Below, in pieces: positions 58,453 through 64,000 of a DNA stretch of 64,000 nucleotides. A program made the position numbers and the translations under genes. The DNA lies in NCBI GenBank assembly GCA_016721945.1, contig JADKHC010000023.1, positions 22,198 to 86,197 on the forward strand. The letters run 5' to 3'. Below the pieces are notes generated by a model. That model was given only the letters and a program-made list of their open reading frames with translations, was not told the DNA's origin and searched no databases. The stretch is from Verrucomicrobiota bacterium. Its GTDB lineage: Bacteria; Verrucomicrobiota; Verrucomicrobiia; Opitutales; Opitutaceae. The stretch's first letter is position 1, and every line of letters starts with the position of its first letter.

Positions 58453-58974
58453 TTAATTTTAACCATGCTTGCACGCTCGGCAGCCGACAATTGGGTCACC
58501 AAAACCACCACAAAGCCGTTTCTATTTTTAATAAGTGCGGTCTGCTCGGGGGACAATGTTTGCTCAATTTTGTCGGGGAGTCAGATTCCACATCGATCCA
58601 GTAAGCGGATCGACCACTACCATTCCGATAACTCCACCAATCAAAATATTCCCGAAATACCAGCCTGAGAGCTCGGGACGAAGCGTGATCTCGGTATTTT
58701 TATATCCATCTAATTCAAATTTCACAGTGTATGCCTGCCCTTGGAAGTATCCGCGTCTCGGATCTAGCGACACCGTCAAAGGTGTCGTGCCAGTCTGTAT
58801 AATTTGTTCTAGGCCAACCTTAGTGACCGACACTTTAGCACCCGCCGGTTGGGAAGATACAGAGATACTCCGATTGCCTCCGTTGAATATTGAAGCACAG
58901 CCGCCTGAAAGCGCGACTGCAGCAGTTATTATTAGCACACCAATGGCGCGCATTTTGTTAGTTTTTATTTGCAT
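58453..58974 (-). pseudogene. PEGA-like outer-membrane lipoprotein, one frameshift (cassette 3)
   Basis: From 58974 (MQIKTNKMRAIGVLI) or 58953, the protein has lipobox LSGGCASIF, then SISVSSQPAGAKVSVTKVGL and a PEGA-like strand region to PELSGWYFGNILIGGVIGMVVVDPLTGSMWNLTP. The frame then stops at 58564. In the next frame, coding continues as DKIEQTLSPEQTALIKNRNG to ASMVKIN and a stop at 58453-58455, 5 bases from attC c. One base in the GGGG run at 58574-58577 explains the break. It is either a recent mutation or a sequence error; the full product would be about 173 residues, surface-anchored, unknown function. Confidence 0.78.
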
Positions 58975-58991
58975 ACGTGGAAAATTGCTTT

Positions 58992-59003
58992 GCCGAACGT
59001 TAA
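58992..59003 (-). other. attC site d, left fragment (split by IS110 element)
   Basis: GCCGAACGTTA, the R' end of a site whose remainder lies at 60656-60742. Left plus right fragments, with one shared base, give 99 bp. Confidence 0.85.
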
Positions 59004-59018
59004 TATAGGGGTTATCCG

Positions 59019-59345
59019 CGCAGCAGGTTTTGAAAACCTGGGATGCAGTTCTTTTTACCACAACCATCAAAAAGATGGAGAGGGGTGCAGGGGAGAGGGC
59101 GCAGCCCTTTCCCCGCTCTTCCCCCGAGCATATTTTTGGCCAAGAGTGCCTGAGCCTTTGCGACCCGGGTCGGCAGGAATCCAACGTTCTGCGCTTCGAA
59201 CGCTAACACCTTAGTTTCCGCCGGCCCGGGTTGCAGCCACCACAAACGACTACTCAGAGAACGATGCCTCTCAGCACTCTCCCTATTGCCGTCGCCGGGT
59301 GGTTGTTTCGCAAAAGCCATTACTAAAAATCCAAAGCTAAATCCC
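59019..59345 (+). ncRNA. Putative bridge (seek) RNA region of the IS110 element
   Basis: The non-coding left end of IS110-type elements encodes a bridge RNA that pairs with donor and target DNA. This 327-base region has GC-rich hairpin arms (GGGGAGAGGG / CCCTTTCCCC near 59090-59125; CCCGGGTCGG / CCGGCCCGGG near 59164-59231). Between them lies AACGTTCTGCGCTTCGAACG followed by CTAAC (59183-59206), which resembles the attC target GAACGTTAA. Secondary structure was not computed. Confidence 0.4.
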
Positions 59346-60614
59346 ATGACTGACGCAATCTCCGAGCTGATTATCTCGCTCGATCGTTCCGACAAAACCG
59401 CCGCCGTTGCCCTGTTCCACGTCCAGACCGCCACCGTTGACCAATACGTCATCAGCCTTCAACCCGAAGACCTCGACGCCTGGTGGACCAAGCTCCAAGC
59501 CGAGCATCCCCATGCCCGCCTCATCGTCGCCTTCGAACAACCCGCGCCCAACCTCGTGGCCTTCTTCGCTGCCCGTGGGCCCGCCGCGATCTACGCGCTC
59601 AATCCCTCGGCCACCTGGGCCTACCGCCGCTCGCTGGTTGTCTCCCATGCCCGCACCGACCGATCCGACGCCTACCACCAAGCTCTTTACATCCTCAACC
59701 ACCGCGACGCCCTCACCCCCTGGGCTCCCGTGCCCGAGGAAGTCGAACAACTCGACCGACTCTGCCAGGGCCGTCGCAAACTCGTCGACACCCGCACCGG
59801 CCTGACCAACCGCCTCCAAGCCGTCCTCAAACGCTATTACCCGCAAGCGCTCACCCTCATGCACGAAGACATCTGGCGAAGCATGAACCTCGCCTTCCTG
59901 CGCCGCTGGCCCTCGCCCCAGGCCCTCAAAAAAGTCCGGCTCTCCACCCTCAAAACCTTTTTCCATCAACACGGCTCACGCAGCGAAGCGCGTTGGGAAG
60001 CCCGCCAAAGCGTGGTGCAAAACCTCGTGCCGCTCACGCCTAACGAACCGCTTTCCGACCTGCTCGAAGTCACCGCCATCGTTGAACAACTCGAAGCCCT
60101 CAACTCCAGCCTGCTCCGCTACGACCAAGTCATTGCCGAACGCTTCGCCACCTGTCAGGACACCGCCCTCATCCAGGCTCTGCCCGGCGCAGGTCCCAAC
60201 TTCGCTCCCCGCCTCTACGTCGCCTTTGCCCGCTACGCCGATCACTGCGAGCTCGCCGAAGACTTTGCCTCCGCCGTCGGCGTCGCTCCCGTCACCGACC
60301 AAAGCGGCAAGATGCGCAAAGTCTACCGACGCCTCCGCTGCGACAAACACACCCGGCAAACCTTCGTCGAGTGGGCCAAGGAAACCATCAAGCACTCCGC
60401 CTGGGCTCGGGCCTACTTCGAACAACGCAAAGCCGCTGGTCATGGCTTCCAAGCCACCCTGCGCGCTCTCGCCTACAAATGGATCCGCATCCTCTGGCGC
60501 TGCTGGAAAGATCATACCCTGTATGACGAAACTCAATACCTCGCAAAATTAAGAACCAAAGCCAGTCCCCTCCTCCAATTCATGCCTCCCACTCCCTCGA
60601 CAAAAGCGGCATGA
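59346..60614 (+). CDS. IS110-family DEDD transposase/recombinase
   Basis: 422 residues from ATG 59346 (MTDAISELIISLDRSDKT). The RuvC-like N-terminal DEDD domain (LIISLDRSDKTAAVALF, LIVAFEQPAPNLVAFF, HARTDRSDAYHQAL) is followed by a coiled segment and the C-terminal Transposase_20 domain with ALPGAGPNFAPRLYVAF and FASAVGVAPVTDQSGK, whose Ser is the presumed catalytic serine. The frame is intact. Its third positions are strongly GC-rich, unlike the cassettes around it, so it arrived separately. Confidence 0.93.
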   Translation: MTDAISELIISLDRSDKTAAVALFHVQTATVDQYVISLQPEDLDAWWTKLQAEHPHARLIVAFEQPAPNLVAFFAARGPAAIYALNPSATWAYRRSLVVSHARTDRSDAYHQALYILNHRDALTPWAPVPEEVEQLDRLCQGRRKLVDTRTGLTNRLQAVLKRYYPQALTLMHEDIWRSMNLAFLRRWPSPQALKKVRLSTLKTFFHQHGSRSEARWEARQSVVQNLVPLTPNEPLSDLLEVTAIVEQLEALNSSLLRYDQVIAERFATCQDTALIQALPGAGPNFAPRLYVAFARYADHCELAEDFASAVGVAPVTDQSGKMRKVYRRLRCDKHTRQTFVEWAKETIKHSAWARAYFEQRKAAGHGFQATLRALAYKWIRILWRCWKDHTLYDETQYLAKLRTKASPLLQFMPPTPSTKAA

Positions 60615-60630
60615 AAATCATCTCACTTTT

Positions 60631-61032
60631 TTATCGACGGATGACCTCAGAGCTAAGGTGTGCCGCGCCTGTGTCCGGCACCCGAGCCTGCTCCGCAGGC
60701 GAAGTGACGGACATAGGCGTTGGCACTAGCGCCTGGTTCGCCTCTTTGATCGTGAAGTGCGTCACTCCGGCTTTACGACATGTGTCCATAACGTCGCTTA
60801 ACGCCTTCGCTGATACTCCCCCATCGGCAATGATGCGGAAACTGACATCTTTGTCTTTTTTAGCTTCAGCCGTAGCCAAAGCCGTAAGCTCTTCAAAACT
60901 GACCTTCTTTTCTTCGATATACACTGAGCCATCCTTCTTGACCGCTAATGATGCGGCATCCGCTCCGAAAGCAGACAAAGCCGTCAGCGTGATAGCAGCA
61001 ATATAACAACCGAGGTAGTATTTGGTGCGCAT
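60631..61032 (-). CDS. Secreted ExbD/TolR-like domain protein (cassette 4)
   Basis: A 133-residue frame. Signal peptide YYLGCYIAAITLTALSAFGADA, then VKKDGSVYIEEKKVSFEELTAL, VSFRIIADGGVSAKALSDVMDTCRKAGVTHFTIKE (in pieces): the periplasmic domain of ExbD/TolR without the usual membrane anchor. True homology ends near residue 98. The last 30 or so residues are read from attC d, and the final ones from the IS110 end, because the site lacks a stop in this frame. Before the insertion, the gene would have ended elsewhere. The start is 8 bases from attC f. Confidence 0.72.
   Translation of the reverse strand: MRTKYYLGCYIAAITLTALSAFGADAASLAVKKDGSVYIEEKKVSFEELTALATAEAKKDKDVSFRIIADGGVSAKALSDVMDTCRKAGVTHFTIKEANQALVPTPMSVTSPAEQARVPDTGAAHLSSEVIRR
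60656..60742 (-). other. attC site d, right fragment
   Basis: AGGTGTGCCGCGCCTGTGTCC to CGCCTGGTTCGCC, with the hairpin GCCTGCTCCGCAGGC. The R'' end is GTTCGCC rather than GTTCGGC. Confidence 0.85.
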
Positions 61033-61039
61033 AATTTTT

Positions 61040-61138
61040 GGCGAACGTTAACGGTGAGCCATGACTATGGCCGGCGCGAACCGTGCCCCGCACGGATCGT
61101 GACGGACATAGGCATTGCGCTCTAGCATCTGGTTCGGC
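61040..61138 (-). other. attC site f (99 bp)
   Basis: Bounded by GGCGAAC and GTTCGGC. The middle is CCGTGCCCCGCACGG. More diverged arms than the other sites (GCATTGCGCTCTAGCATCTG). Confidence 0.85.
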
Positions 61139-61145
61139 TCCGCTT

Positions 61146-61397
61146 TCATATCTCTACACTCGACGATTTACTGGCGGTTGCCGTGCCCCGATTGAGCTTC
61201 AATAAATACGAGATCAACCATCCAATAAGAACACAAACGAGTAGCGTGCCTACAAAAGCGCCAAGTAACTCACTCGCGTGATTTGCACCATTCTGCATGT
61301 CGCGCACAAATGCGACGGCAATGATTACCAACCGGAAAACGATTGGCAGTGCGAATAGGCCAAGGAATACCATTAAAACAATGCGGAATATTTTCAT
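61146..61397 (-). CDS. Small two-helix membrane protein (cassette 5)
   Basis: 83 residues. Helices at about 5-29 (RIVLMVFLGLFALPIVFRLVI and on) and 47-68 (AFVGTLLVCVLIGWLISYLL), joined by a short hydrophilic loop, with a Ser/Thr-rich tail. No family recognised. It starts 13 bases after attC g and ends 8 bases before attC f, so it fills its cassette. A role at the inner membrane is all that can be said. Confidence 0.7.
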   Translation of the reverse strand: MKIFRIVLMVFLGLFALPIVFRLVIIAVAFVRDMQNGANHASELLGAFVGTLLVCVLIGWLISYLLKLNRGTATASKSSSVEI

Positions 61398-61409
61398 GAG
61401 AGTTATTCT

Positions 61410-61508
61410 GCCGAACGTTACAGGTCAGCCACGGCCCGAAGCGGCGCGACACGTGCTCCGCACGTGGCGTGACGCGCAGGGACGTTGTGCTGTAGCGGCT
61501 GGTTCGGC
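61410..61508 (-). other. attC site g (99 bp)
   Basis: Bounded by GCCGAAC and GTTCGGC. Nearly identical to site b, sharing the CACGTGCTCCGCACGTG hairpin, so these two cassette ends are close relatives. Confidence 0.9.
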
Positions 61509-61518
61509 TCCGTGGTTT

Positions 61519-61719
61519 TCATTTTAGCGGGCGTTTAAAAACAGCGGTGATCTCGTAAGTGACGCCCTCCACCTGACTCAAGCTGAACACATTCACTAGT
61601 TCCCATCCCTCCGCTCCGTACTCGTTTAATTTCTTATAGAACGCCTCGTGGTCGAGCTTAGCTCTAATCATAAGCTTGGTCACGTCGACGGCAAACGTCG
61701 CATATTCGAATTTCGTCAT
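61519..61719 (-). CDS. DUF4177-like small protein (cassette 6)
   Basis: 66 residues from ATG 61719 (MTKFEYATFAVDVTK). The stretch FYKKLNEYGAEGWELVNVFSL and the final ITAVFKRPLK match the DUF4177 pattern (LNxLGxEGWELV ... FKR). A longer frame reads through attC h and is rejected. The family is of unknown function and is frequent among small, mobile or cassette genes. The stop is 11 bases from attC g. Confidence 0.82.
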   Translation of the reverse strand: MTKFEYATFAVDVTKLMIRAKLDHEAFYKKLNEYGAEGWELVNVFSLSQVEGVTYEITAVFKRPLK

Positions 61720-61737
61720 AATATATAATTCCGTTTT

Positions 61738-61836
61738 GCCGAACGTCAAAGCTCTGCCGCGACCGTGGCTGGCGCGGAGTGTGCGTCCGCACAATCCGTG
61801 ACAGACATGGTCGTTGGCAGTGGCGCCTGGTTAGGC
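61738..61836 (-). other. attC site h (99 bp)
   Basis: Bounded by GCCGAAC and GTTAGGC. The GTTAGGC end supplies the TAA stop of the next gene. Hairpin GTGCGTCCGCAC in the middle. Confidence 0.9.
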
Positions 61837-62166
61837 TCCGGTTTTTCTTTTTGCATGACGATGATCTAAAAATCCAAAACCGATGATTAACGAGAAAAGG
61901 CCGAAGAATATGCCTAGGAACACCGGCCCATTAATGGCGTACCCAATATCGGAAAGCACTAAGCAAGAGCCGCAAAACAGAGCACACGCTGCAAGCGCAA
62001 TAAGTGATAATGGCGAGCACACCGGGCCCGGAGGATTTCGTCCCCAGTACAGTCGTTTTTCTTTCGGCAATCTCAGCTGCAAAATCAGGAATACGGCCGG
62101 CAGGAAGAAGAACAAACATGCTAAAACTGTAAAAGCACCGGGTGCCGTGAGATTTTGAGCGGACAT
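61831..62166 (-). CDS. Small multi-pass membrane protein (cassette 7)
   Basis: 111 residues from ATG 62166 (MSAQNLTAPGAFTVL). Four hydrophobic stretches: ACLFFFLPAVFLILQLRL, LSLIALAACALFCGSCLVL, INGPVFLGIFFGLFSLIIGF. The loop RLPKEKRLYWGRNPPGP is basic. The TAA stop lies inside the attC h end (GCCTAAC), so the last codons and the recombination site overlap. No family recognised. Confidence 0.75.
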   Translation of the reverse strand: MSAQNLTAPGAFTVLACLFFFLPAVFLILQLRLPKEKRLYWGRNPPGPVCSPLSLIALAACALFCGSCLVLSDIGYAINGPVFLGIFFGLFSLIIGFGFLDHRHAKRKTGA

Positions 62167-62175
62167 TTGTTCTTT

Positions 62176-62274
62176 GCCTAACGTTACAGATCTGCCGCGA
62201 CCGTGTCCGGCGCGGAGCGTGCGCATGCACGATCCGTGACGGACATGGTCGTTGGCAGTAGCGCCTGGTTCGGC
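62176..62274 (-). other. attC site i (99 bp)
   Basis: Bounded by GCCTAAC and GTTCGGC. Nearly identical to site c. The start codon of cassette 7 is 9 bases away on its left. Confidence 0.9.
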
Positions 62275-62290
62275 TCAGTGGGTTTATTTC

Positions 62291-62726
62291 CTAATTCCTC
62301 ACCCCCTTTGACTCGAGTACTTCAAGTGGTCCGTTGAATACGCCAATCGGCGGCAAATCTTGGTAGTCAAATACACGACATTCGACCAATCTCGATCGCT
62401 CTTTTTCTTAACGAAGACCAAATCGCGATAGTAGATTGCTTCGAAACCATTCTTTATGTCGCGACCTACAAAAACACGACAAAGTCATGCTGGCTATCGG
62501 CCCCAATTCTGAACCTCGATAAGGCCAAGTACCCGCAGTCTGGCAAAACCCTTCGAGCAGCGGTCATCACGGATTCACCGCCGGGAAACTTTGGATTCAC
62601 AAAAAAGCCAGCAGGAGGGTTACCGCCAGGCGCGATATCGGCATCGTAGTCTTCGTATATCGGCTTAGCTGCGCTGCAACCGGCCACCGTGATTAACGCC
62701 AAAGCCAAATATAGATGCAGTTTCAT
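62291..62726 (-). pseudogene. Lipoprotein with two homopolymer frameshifts (cassette 8)
   Basis: From ATG 62726: MKLHLYLALALITVAGCSAA (lipobox TVAGC), then DIAPGGNPPAGFFVNPKFPGG, VLPDCGYLALSRFRIGADSQ, and a stop at 62466 after FVVFL. Skipping one base in the A5 run at 62470-62474 continues the protein as VGRDIKNGFEAIYYRDLVFVKK. A second slip in the T5 run at 62402-62406 continues it as ERSRLVECRVFDYQDLPPIG to LEVLESKGVRN and a stop at 62291. That stop is 16 bases from attC i, as expected for a full cassette gene. About 144 residues, unknown function, outer-membrane anchored. Confidence 0.7.
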
Positions 62727-62731
62727 GTTTT

Positions 62732-62824
62732 GCCGAACGTTATAGGTCAGCCACGCCGTACTGGCGAGTTGAGAAAACAGAAAACGGACGAGCATAGGCG
62801 TTGCGCTGTAGCGACTGGTTAGGC
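62732..62824 (-). other. attC site j (93 bp)
   Basis: Bounded by GCCGAAC and GTTAGGC. First site of a second subfamily whose centre reads CGCCGTACTGGCGAG followed by an A-rich GAGAAAACAGAAAA loop. Confidence 0.88.
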
Positions 62825-62909
62825 GGTCGTAAATCCTCAAAACCAGAATGATAAGACGAAGCGCTTGCGACTTTCCTTTCAAAACAGTGAGACGGCTTCG
62901 CCCCGTCGC

Positions 62910-62993
62910 TTAGGTCGTCAAACCTTTAGAAAACCATAAATTGCTTTCTTTCCTCATCGCGCACTCGAAAATCTTCGGAATCGTTAACCACAT
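62910..62993 (-). CDS. Possible 27-residue peptide (cassette 9)
   Basis: ATG 62993 gives MWLTIPKIFECAMRKESNLW and stops at 62910. After that stop the same frame continues to attC j with a hydrophobic helix (LRLIILVLRIYDRL), so this may be a larger small-membrane gene broken by a nonsense change. The cassette insert is about 180 bases. Its first 30 bases resemble the start of cassette 11. No function can be given. Confidence 0.3.
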   Translation of the reverse strand: MWLTIPKIFECAMRKESNLWFSKGLTT

Positions 62994-63007
62994 CGCAGAA
63001 CTATTTT

Positions 63008-63097
63008 GCCTAACGTTATAGGTGTGACGCGCCGTACTGGCGAGAGAAAAACAGAAAAGTGACGAGCTTAGGCGTTGTCACCAGCGCCTGGTTCGAC
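63008..63097 (-). other. attC site k (90 bp)
   Basis: Bounded by GCCTAAC and GTTCGAC. Second subfamily, with CGCCGTACTGGCGAG. The R'' end differs from others (GTTCGAC). Confidence 0.85.
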
Positions 63098-63247
63098 GAC
63101 GTAAAGCCAAGCATCGGTCTCGACTTCGCCAACACGCCTGCGCTCCGTATCACCAAAATTCACGATAGTGTTTAGGAAAACCACCGACTCGCGCATACGG
63201 AATCGCAGTCTATCGGGTTTAGGAATACTCGGTGGTTTAGAATTCAC
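63068..63247 (-). CDS. Small hypothetical protein ending inside attC (cassette 10)
   Basis: GTG 63247 opens a 59-residue frame: MNSKPPSIPKPDRLRFRMRE, SVVFLNTIVNFGDTERRRVG, EVETDAWLYVVEPGAGDNA. It fills the cassette, starting 8 bases from attC l. Its last 9 or so residues and TAA stop are encoded by attC k. Charged and polar, soluble, no family recognised. It is shorter than usual gene-calling limits and starts with GTG, so it could easily be missed. Confidence 0.45.
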   Translation of the reverse strand: MNSKPPSIPKPDRLRFRMRESVVFLNTIVNFGDTERRRVGEVETDAWLYVVEPGAGDNA

Positions 63248-63254
63248 GATCTGG

Positions 63255-63347
63255 GTCGAACGTTATAGGTGTGACGCGCCGTACTGGCGAGTAGAGAAAA
63301 ACAGAAAAGTGACGAGCTTAGGCGTTGTCACTAGCGCCTGGTTCGGC
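63255..63347 (-). other. attC site l (93 bp)
   Basis: Bounded by GTCGAAC and GTTCGGC. Shares the long middle of site k, GGTGTGACGCGCCGTACTGG, with a three-base longer loop (GAGTAGAGAAAAAC). Confidence 0.88.
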
Positions 63348-63565
63348 GGTGTGAGTCGGAATAATGCAACACGACTCAACGGCGCAAGTACGCGAGTGAA
63401 ATCAGCGGCAACTAAAGTGCGACTCCGCAAACCACAATCGATCATGTCGGCGATGCTGCCGACTCGAACCAAAAGCGTCGAGACAACTTGCGGCGGGTAA
63501 ACCAACAACGCCAAAACAAACCTTATCGTCGCTAGCCTGTTTATCTCTGGAATCGTAAACATCAT
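63263..63565 (-). CDS. Hypothetical protein reading into attC (cassette 11)
   Basis: A 100-residue frame from ATG 63565 (MMFTIPEINRLATIRFVLAL). Residues 15-35 form one hydrophobic helix (FVLALLVYPPQVVSTLLV); the rest is mildly basic. About 75 residues belong to the cassette, the remainder is read from attC l. No family recognised. Because attC sites lack stops in some frames, the natural C-terminus may genuinely be site-encoded. Confidence 0.4.
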   Translation of the reverse strand: MMFTIPEINRLATIRFVLALLVYPPQVVSTLLVRVGSIADMIDCGLRSRTLVAADFTRVLAPLSRVALFRLTPPNQALVTTPKLVTFLFFSTRQYGASHL

Positions 63566-63581
63566 CGCAGAACGTCTTTTG

Positions 63582-63680
63582 CCGAACGTCCCAGGTCAGC
63601 CACGACCCCGGCTGGCGCGGGGCGTGCGCAAGCACGACACGTGACAGCTGGGGTCGTTGTGCTGTAGCGCCTGGTTCGGC
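63582..63680 (-). other. attC site m (99 bp)
   Basis: Bounded by GCCGAAC and GTTCGGC. First subfamily, with the loop GTGCGCAAGCAC and arms CACGACCCCGG / CTGGGGTCGTTGTG. Confidence 0.9.
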
Positions 63681-63687
63681 TCTGTCT

Positions 63688-63942
63688 TCATCGGAATTGA
63701 GCCTCTCGGTTTTGGATGAATTCTTCGACTTTCTTTTCGGTAATCGCCGGTACCATGACTGTAAGATATCGAACGTGATCGGGTCCAAGCGCTGAGCCAA
63801 AACCGGCGATGTCGAACTCTTCGTCCGCGACTCTTATTTTCTTCTTCGCGCTCGCAGCACGCTCAATGGCAATCGACCACGGCTCATCCGTAAATAGAGC
63901 GTGTCCTCTGCCGGTGACGTAACATGAGCCGGTGATTTTCAT
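63688..63942 (-). CDS. Hypothetical protein (cassette 12)
   Basis: 84 residues from ATG 63942 (MKITGSCYVTGRGHALFTDE). The sequence continues PWSIAIERAASAKKKIRVADEEF, then DIAGFGSALGPDHVRYLTVM and ends KVEEFIQNREAQFR. It looks like a compact soluble alpha/beta domain with a helical C-terminus. No family recognised. Start 6 bases after attC n, stop 8 bases before attC m: a typical single-gene cassette. An upstream extension runs into attC n and is rejected. Confidence 0.7.
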   Translation of the reverse strand: MKITGSCYVTGRGHALFTDEPWSIAIERAASAKKKIRVADEEFDIAGFGSALGPDHVRYLTVMVPAITEKKVEEFIQNREAQFR

Positions 63943-63947
63943 CTTCT

Positions 63948-64000
63948 GCCGAACGTTATAGATGTAACGCACCGTACTGGCGAGTAGAGAAAACAGAAAA
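63948..64000 (-). other. attC site n (cut by the window end)
   Basis: Starts GCCGAACGTTATAGATGTAACG and continues with the second-subfamily centre CACCGTACTGGCGAGTAGAG. The array therefore continues past the window. Confidence 0.8.

Larger units (their letters stand above)
59004..60655 (+). mobile_element. IS110-family insertion sequence inserted in an attC site
   Basis: About 1.65 kb between the two halves of attC d. It has no terminal inverted repeats, but short subterminal ones, GGGGTTATCCG (59008-59018) and CGGATGACCTC (60638-60648). It encodes one DEDD transposase, with 0.34 kb of non-coding DNA before the gene and only about 40 bases after. Targeting of attC sites by IS1111/IS110-group elements is established; the exact edges are uncertain by one or two bases. 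Confidence 0.88.
57040..64000 (-). mobile_element. Integron gene-cassette array (distal part; integrase not in window)
   Basis: At least twelve small cassettes, nearly all genes on the minus strand, alternate with attC-like sites. On the minus strand each site begins GCCGAAC or GCCTAAC and ends CGTTCGGC or CGTTAGGC, with imperfect inverted arms between. Seven sites are exactly 99 bp and three are 90-93 bp. Stops fall 4-17 bases before, or inside, each site, and starts lie 5-50 bases after the next one, as in integron cassettes. Reading leftwards, the attI/integrase end must be beyond 64000. The high site identity indicates a sedentary chromosomal integron. Confidence 0.85.

Noticed and set aside
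63168..63500. 110-residue plus-strand ORF
   Set aside because: Runs across attC l against the direction of all cassettes and lacks protein-like character.
57040..64000. Array sites considered as REP elements or a CRISPR array
   Set aside because: Sites are 90-99 bp with internal dyad arms and bound whole genes with tight start/stop spacing, unlike short REPs or 30-base CRISPR repeats.

Overview
The window looks like the chromosome of a verrucomicrobium, most likely class Opitutia, family Opitutaceae. The evidence is high GC with strong third-position GC bias, a fused lpxC-fabZ gene followed by lpxA, LacI-controlled plant-polysaccharide loci, lipoproteins with very long poly-serine linkers, and a FecR / CHASE2-cyclase gene pair. 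This is inference from gene content; there is no rRNA in the window to confirm it. No tRNA, rRNA or CRISPR array was found.

Layout. 0-5 kb: ybeY, a DUF502 membrane protein, a RecO-like protein and a PD-(D/E)XK nuclease fused to an iron-sulfur DinG/XPD-type helicase. 5-9.2 kb: two tandem paralogous poly-serine SGNH-hydrolase lipoproteins. The first is broken by several frameshifts and a 43-G run that looks like an assembly artefact. 9.3-12.4 kb: an HDOD protein, then lpxA and lpxC/fabZ on the minus strand. 12.4-20 kb: a pectin locus (LacI regulator, GH105-GH28 fusion, hexuronate-type MFS importer, separate GH105), interrupted by efp. 20-32 kb: housekeeping genes (rRNA methyltransferase, a thymidine-phosphorylase-family enzyme with a rewritten signature, argS, GYF-domain protein, YihY family, accA, ymdB-like, ilvB) and one IS481-type element inserted in the loop of a hairpin repeat. 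32-37.4 kb: an operon of O-antigen-ligase/TPR protein, FecR protein and CHASE2-cyclase. 37.5-40.8 kb: gap-pgk-tpiA. 41-57 kb: a xyloglucan/cello-oligosaccharide locus (LacI, GH31 alpha-xylosidase, AmpG-like MFS, GH74, two GH94 phosphorylases, GPH-type MFS) with candidate operators of the form TTTARCGTTAAA.

The most unusual part is 57.0-64.0 kb. It is an array of at least twelve small minus-strand gene cassettes separated by about 13 attC-like sites, seven of them exactly 99 bp and others 90-93 bp. This is the architecture of a sedentary chromosomal integron. No integrase gene is in the window. Gene and attC orientation place the attI/integrase end to the right, beyond base 64000, so the window shows the distal (oldest) end of the array, bounded by a MITE-like element at 56745-57034. 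The last two cassettes are toxin-antitoxin pairs (ParE/Phd-like and YoeB/YefM-like), which could stabilise the array. Others encode lipoproteins (two apparently frameshifted in homopolymers), a secreted ExbD/TolR-like domain, small membrane proteins, a DUF4177 protein and unknown proteins. One attC is split by an IS110-family element whose 0.34 kb 5' non-coding region could encode a bridge (seek) RNA and contains segments resembling the attC core.

Independent single-base frame breaks in homopolymers, plus the poly-G and poly-C tracts, suggest local assembly errors. Broken genes here should be resequenced before they are called pseudogenes.
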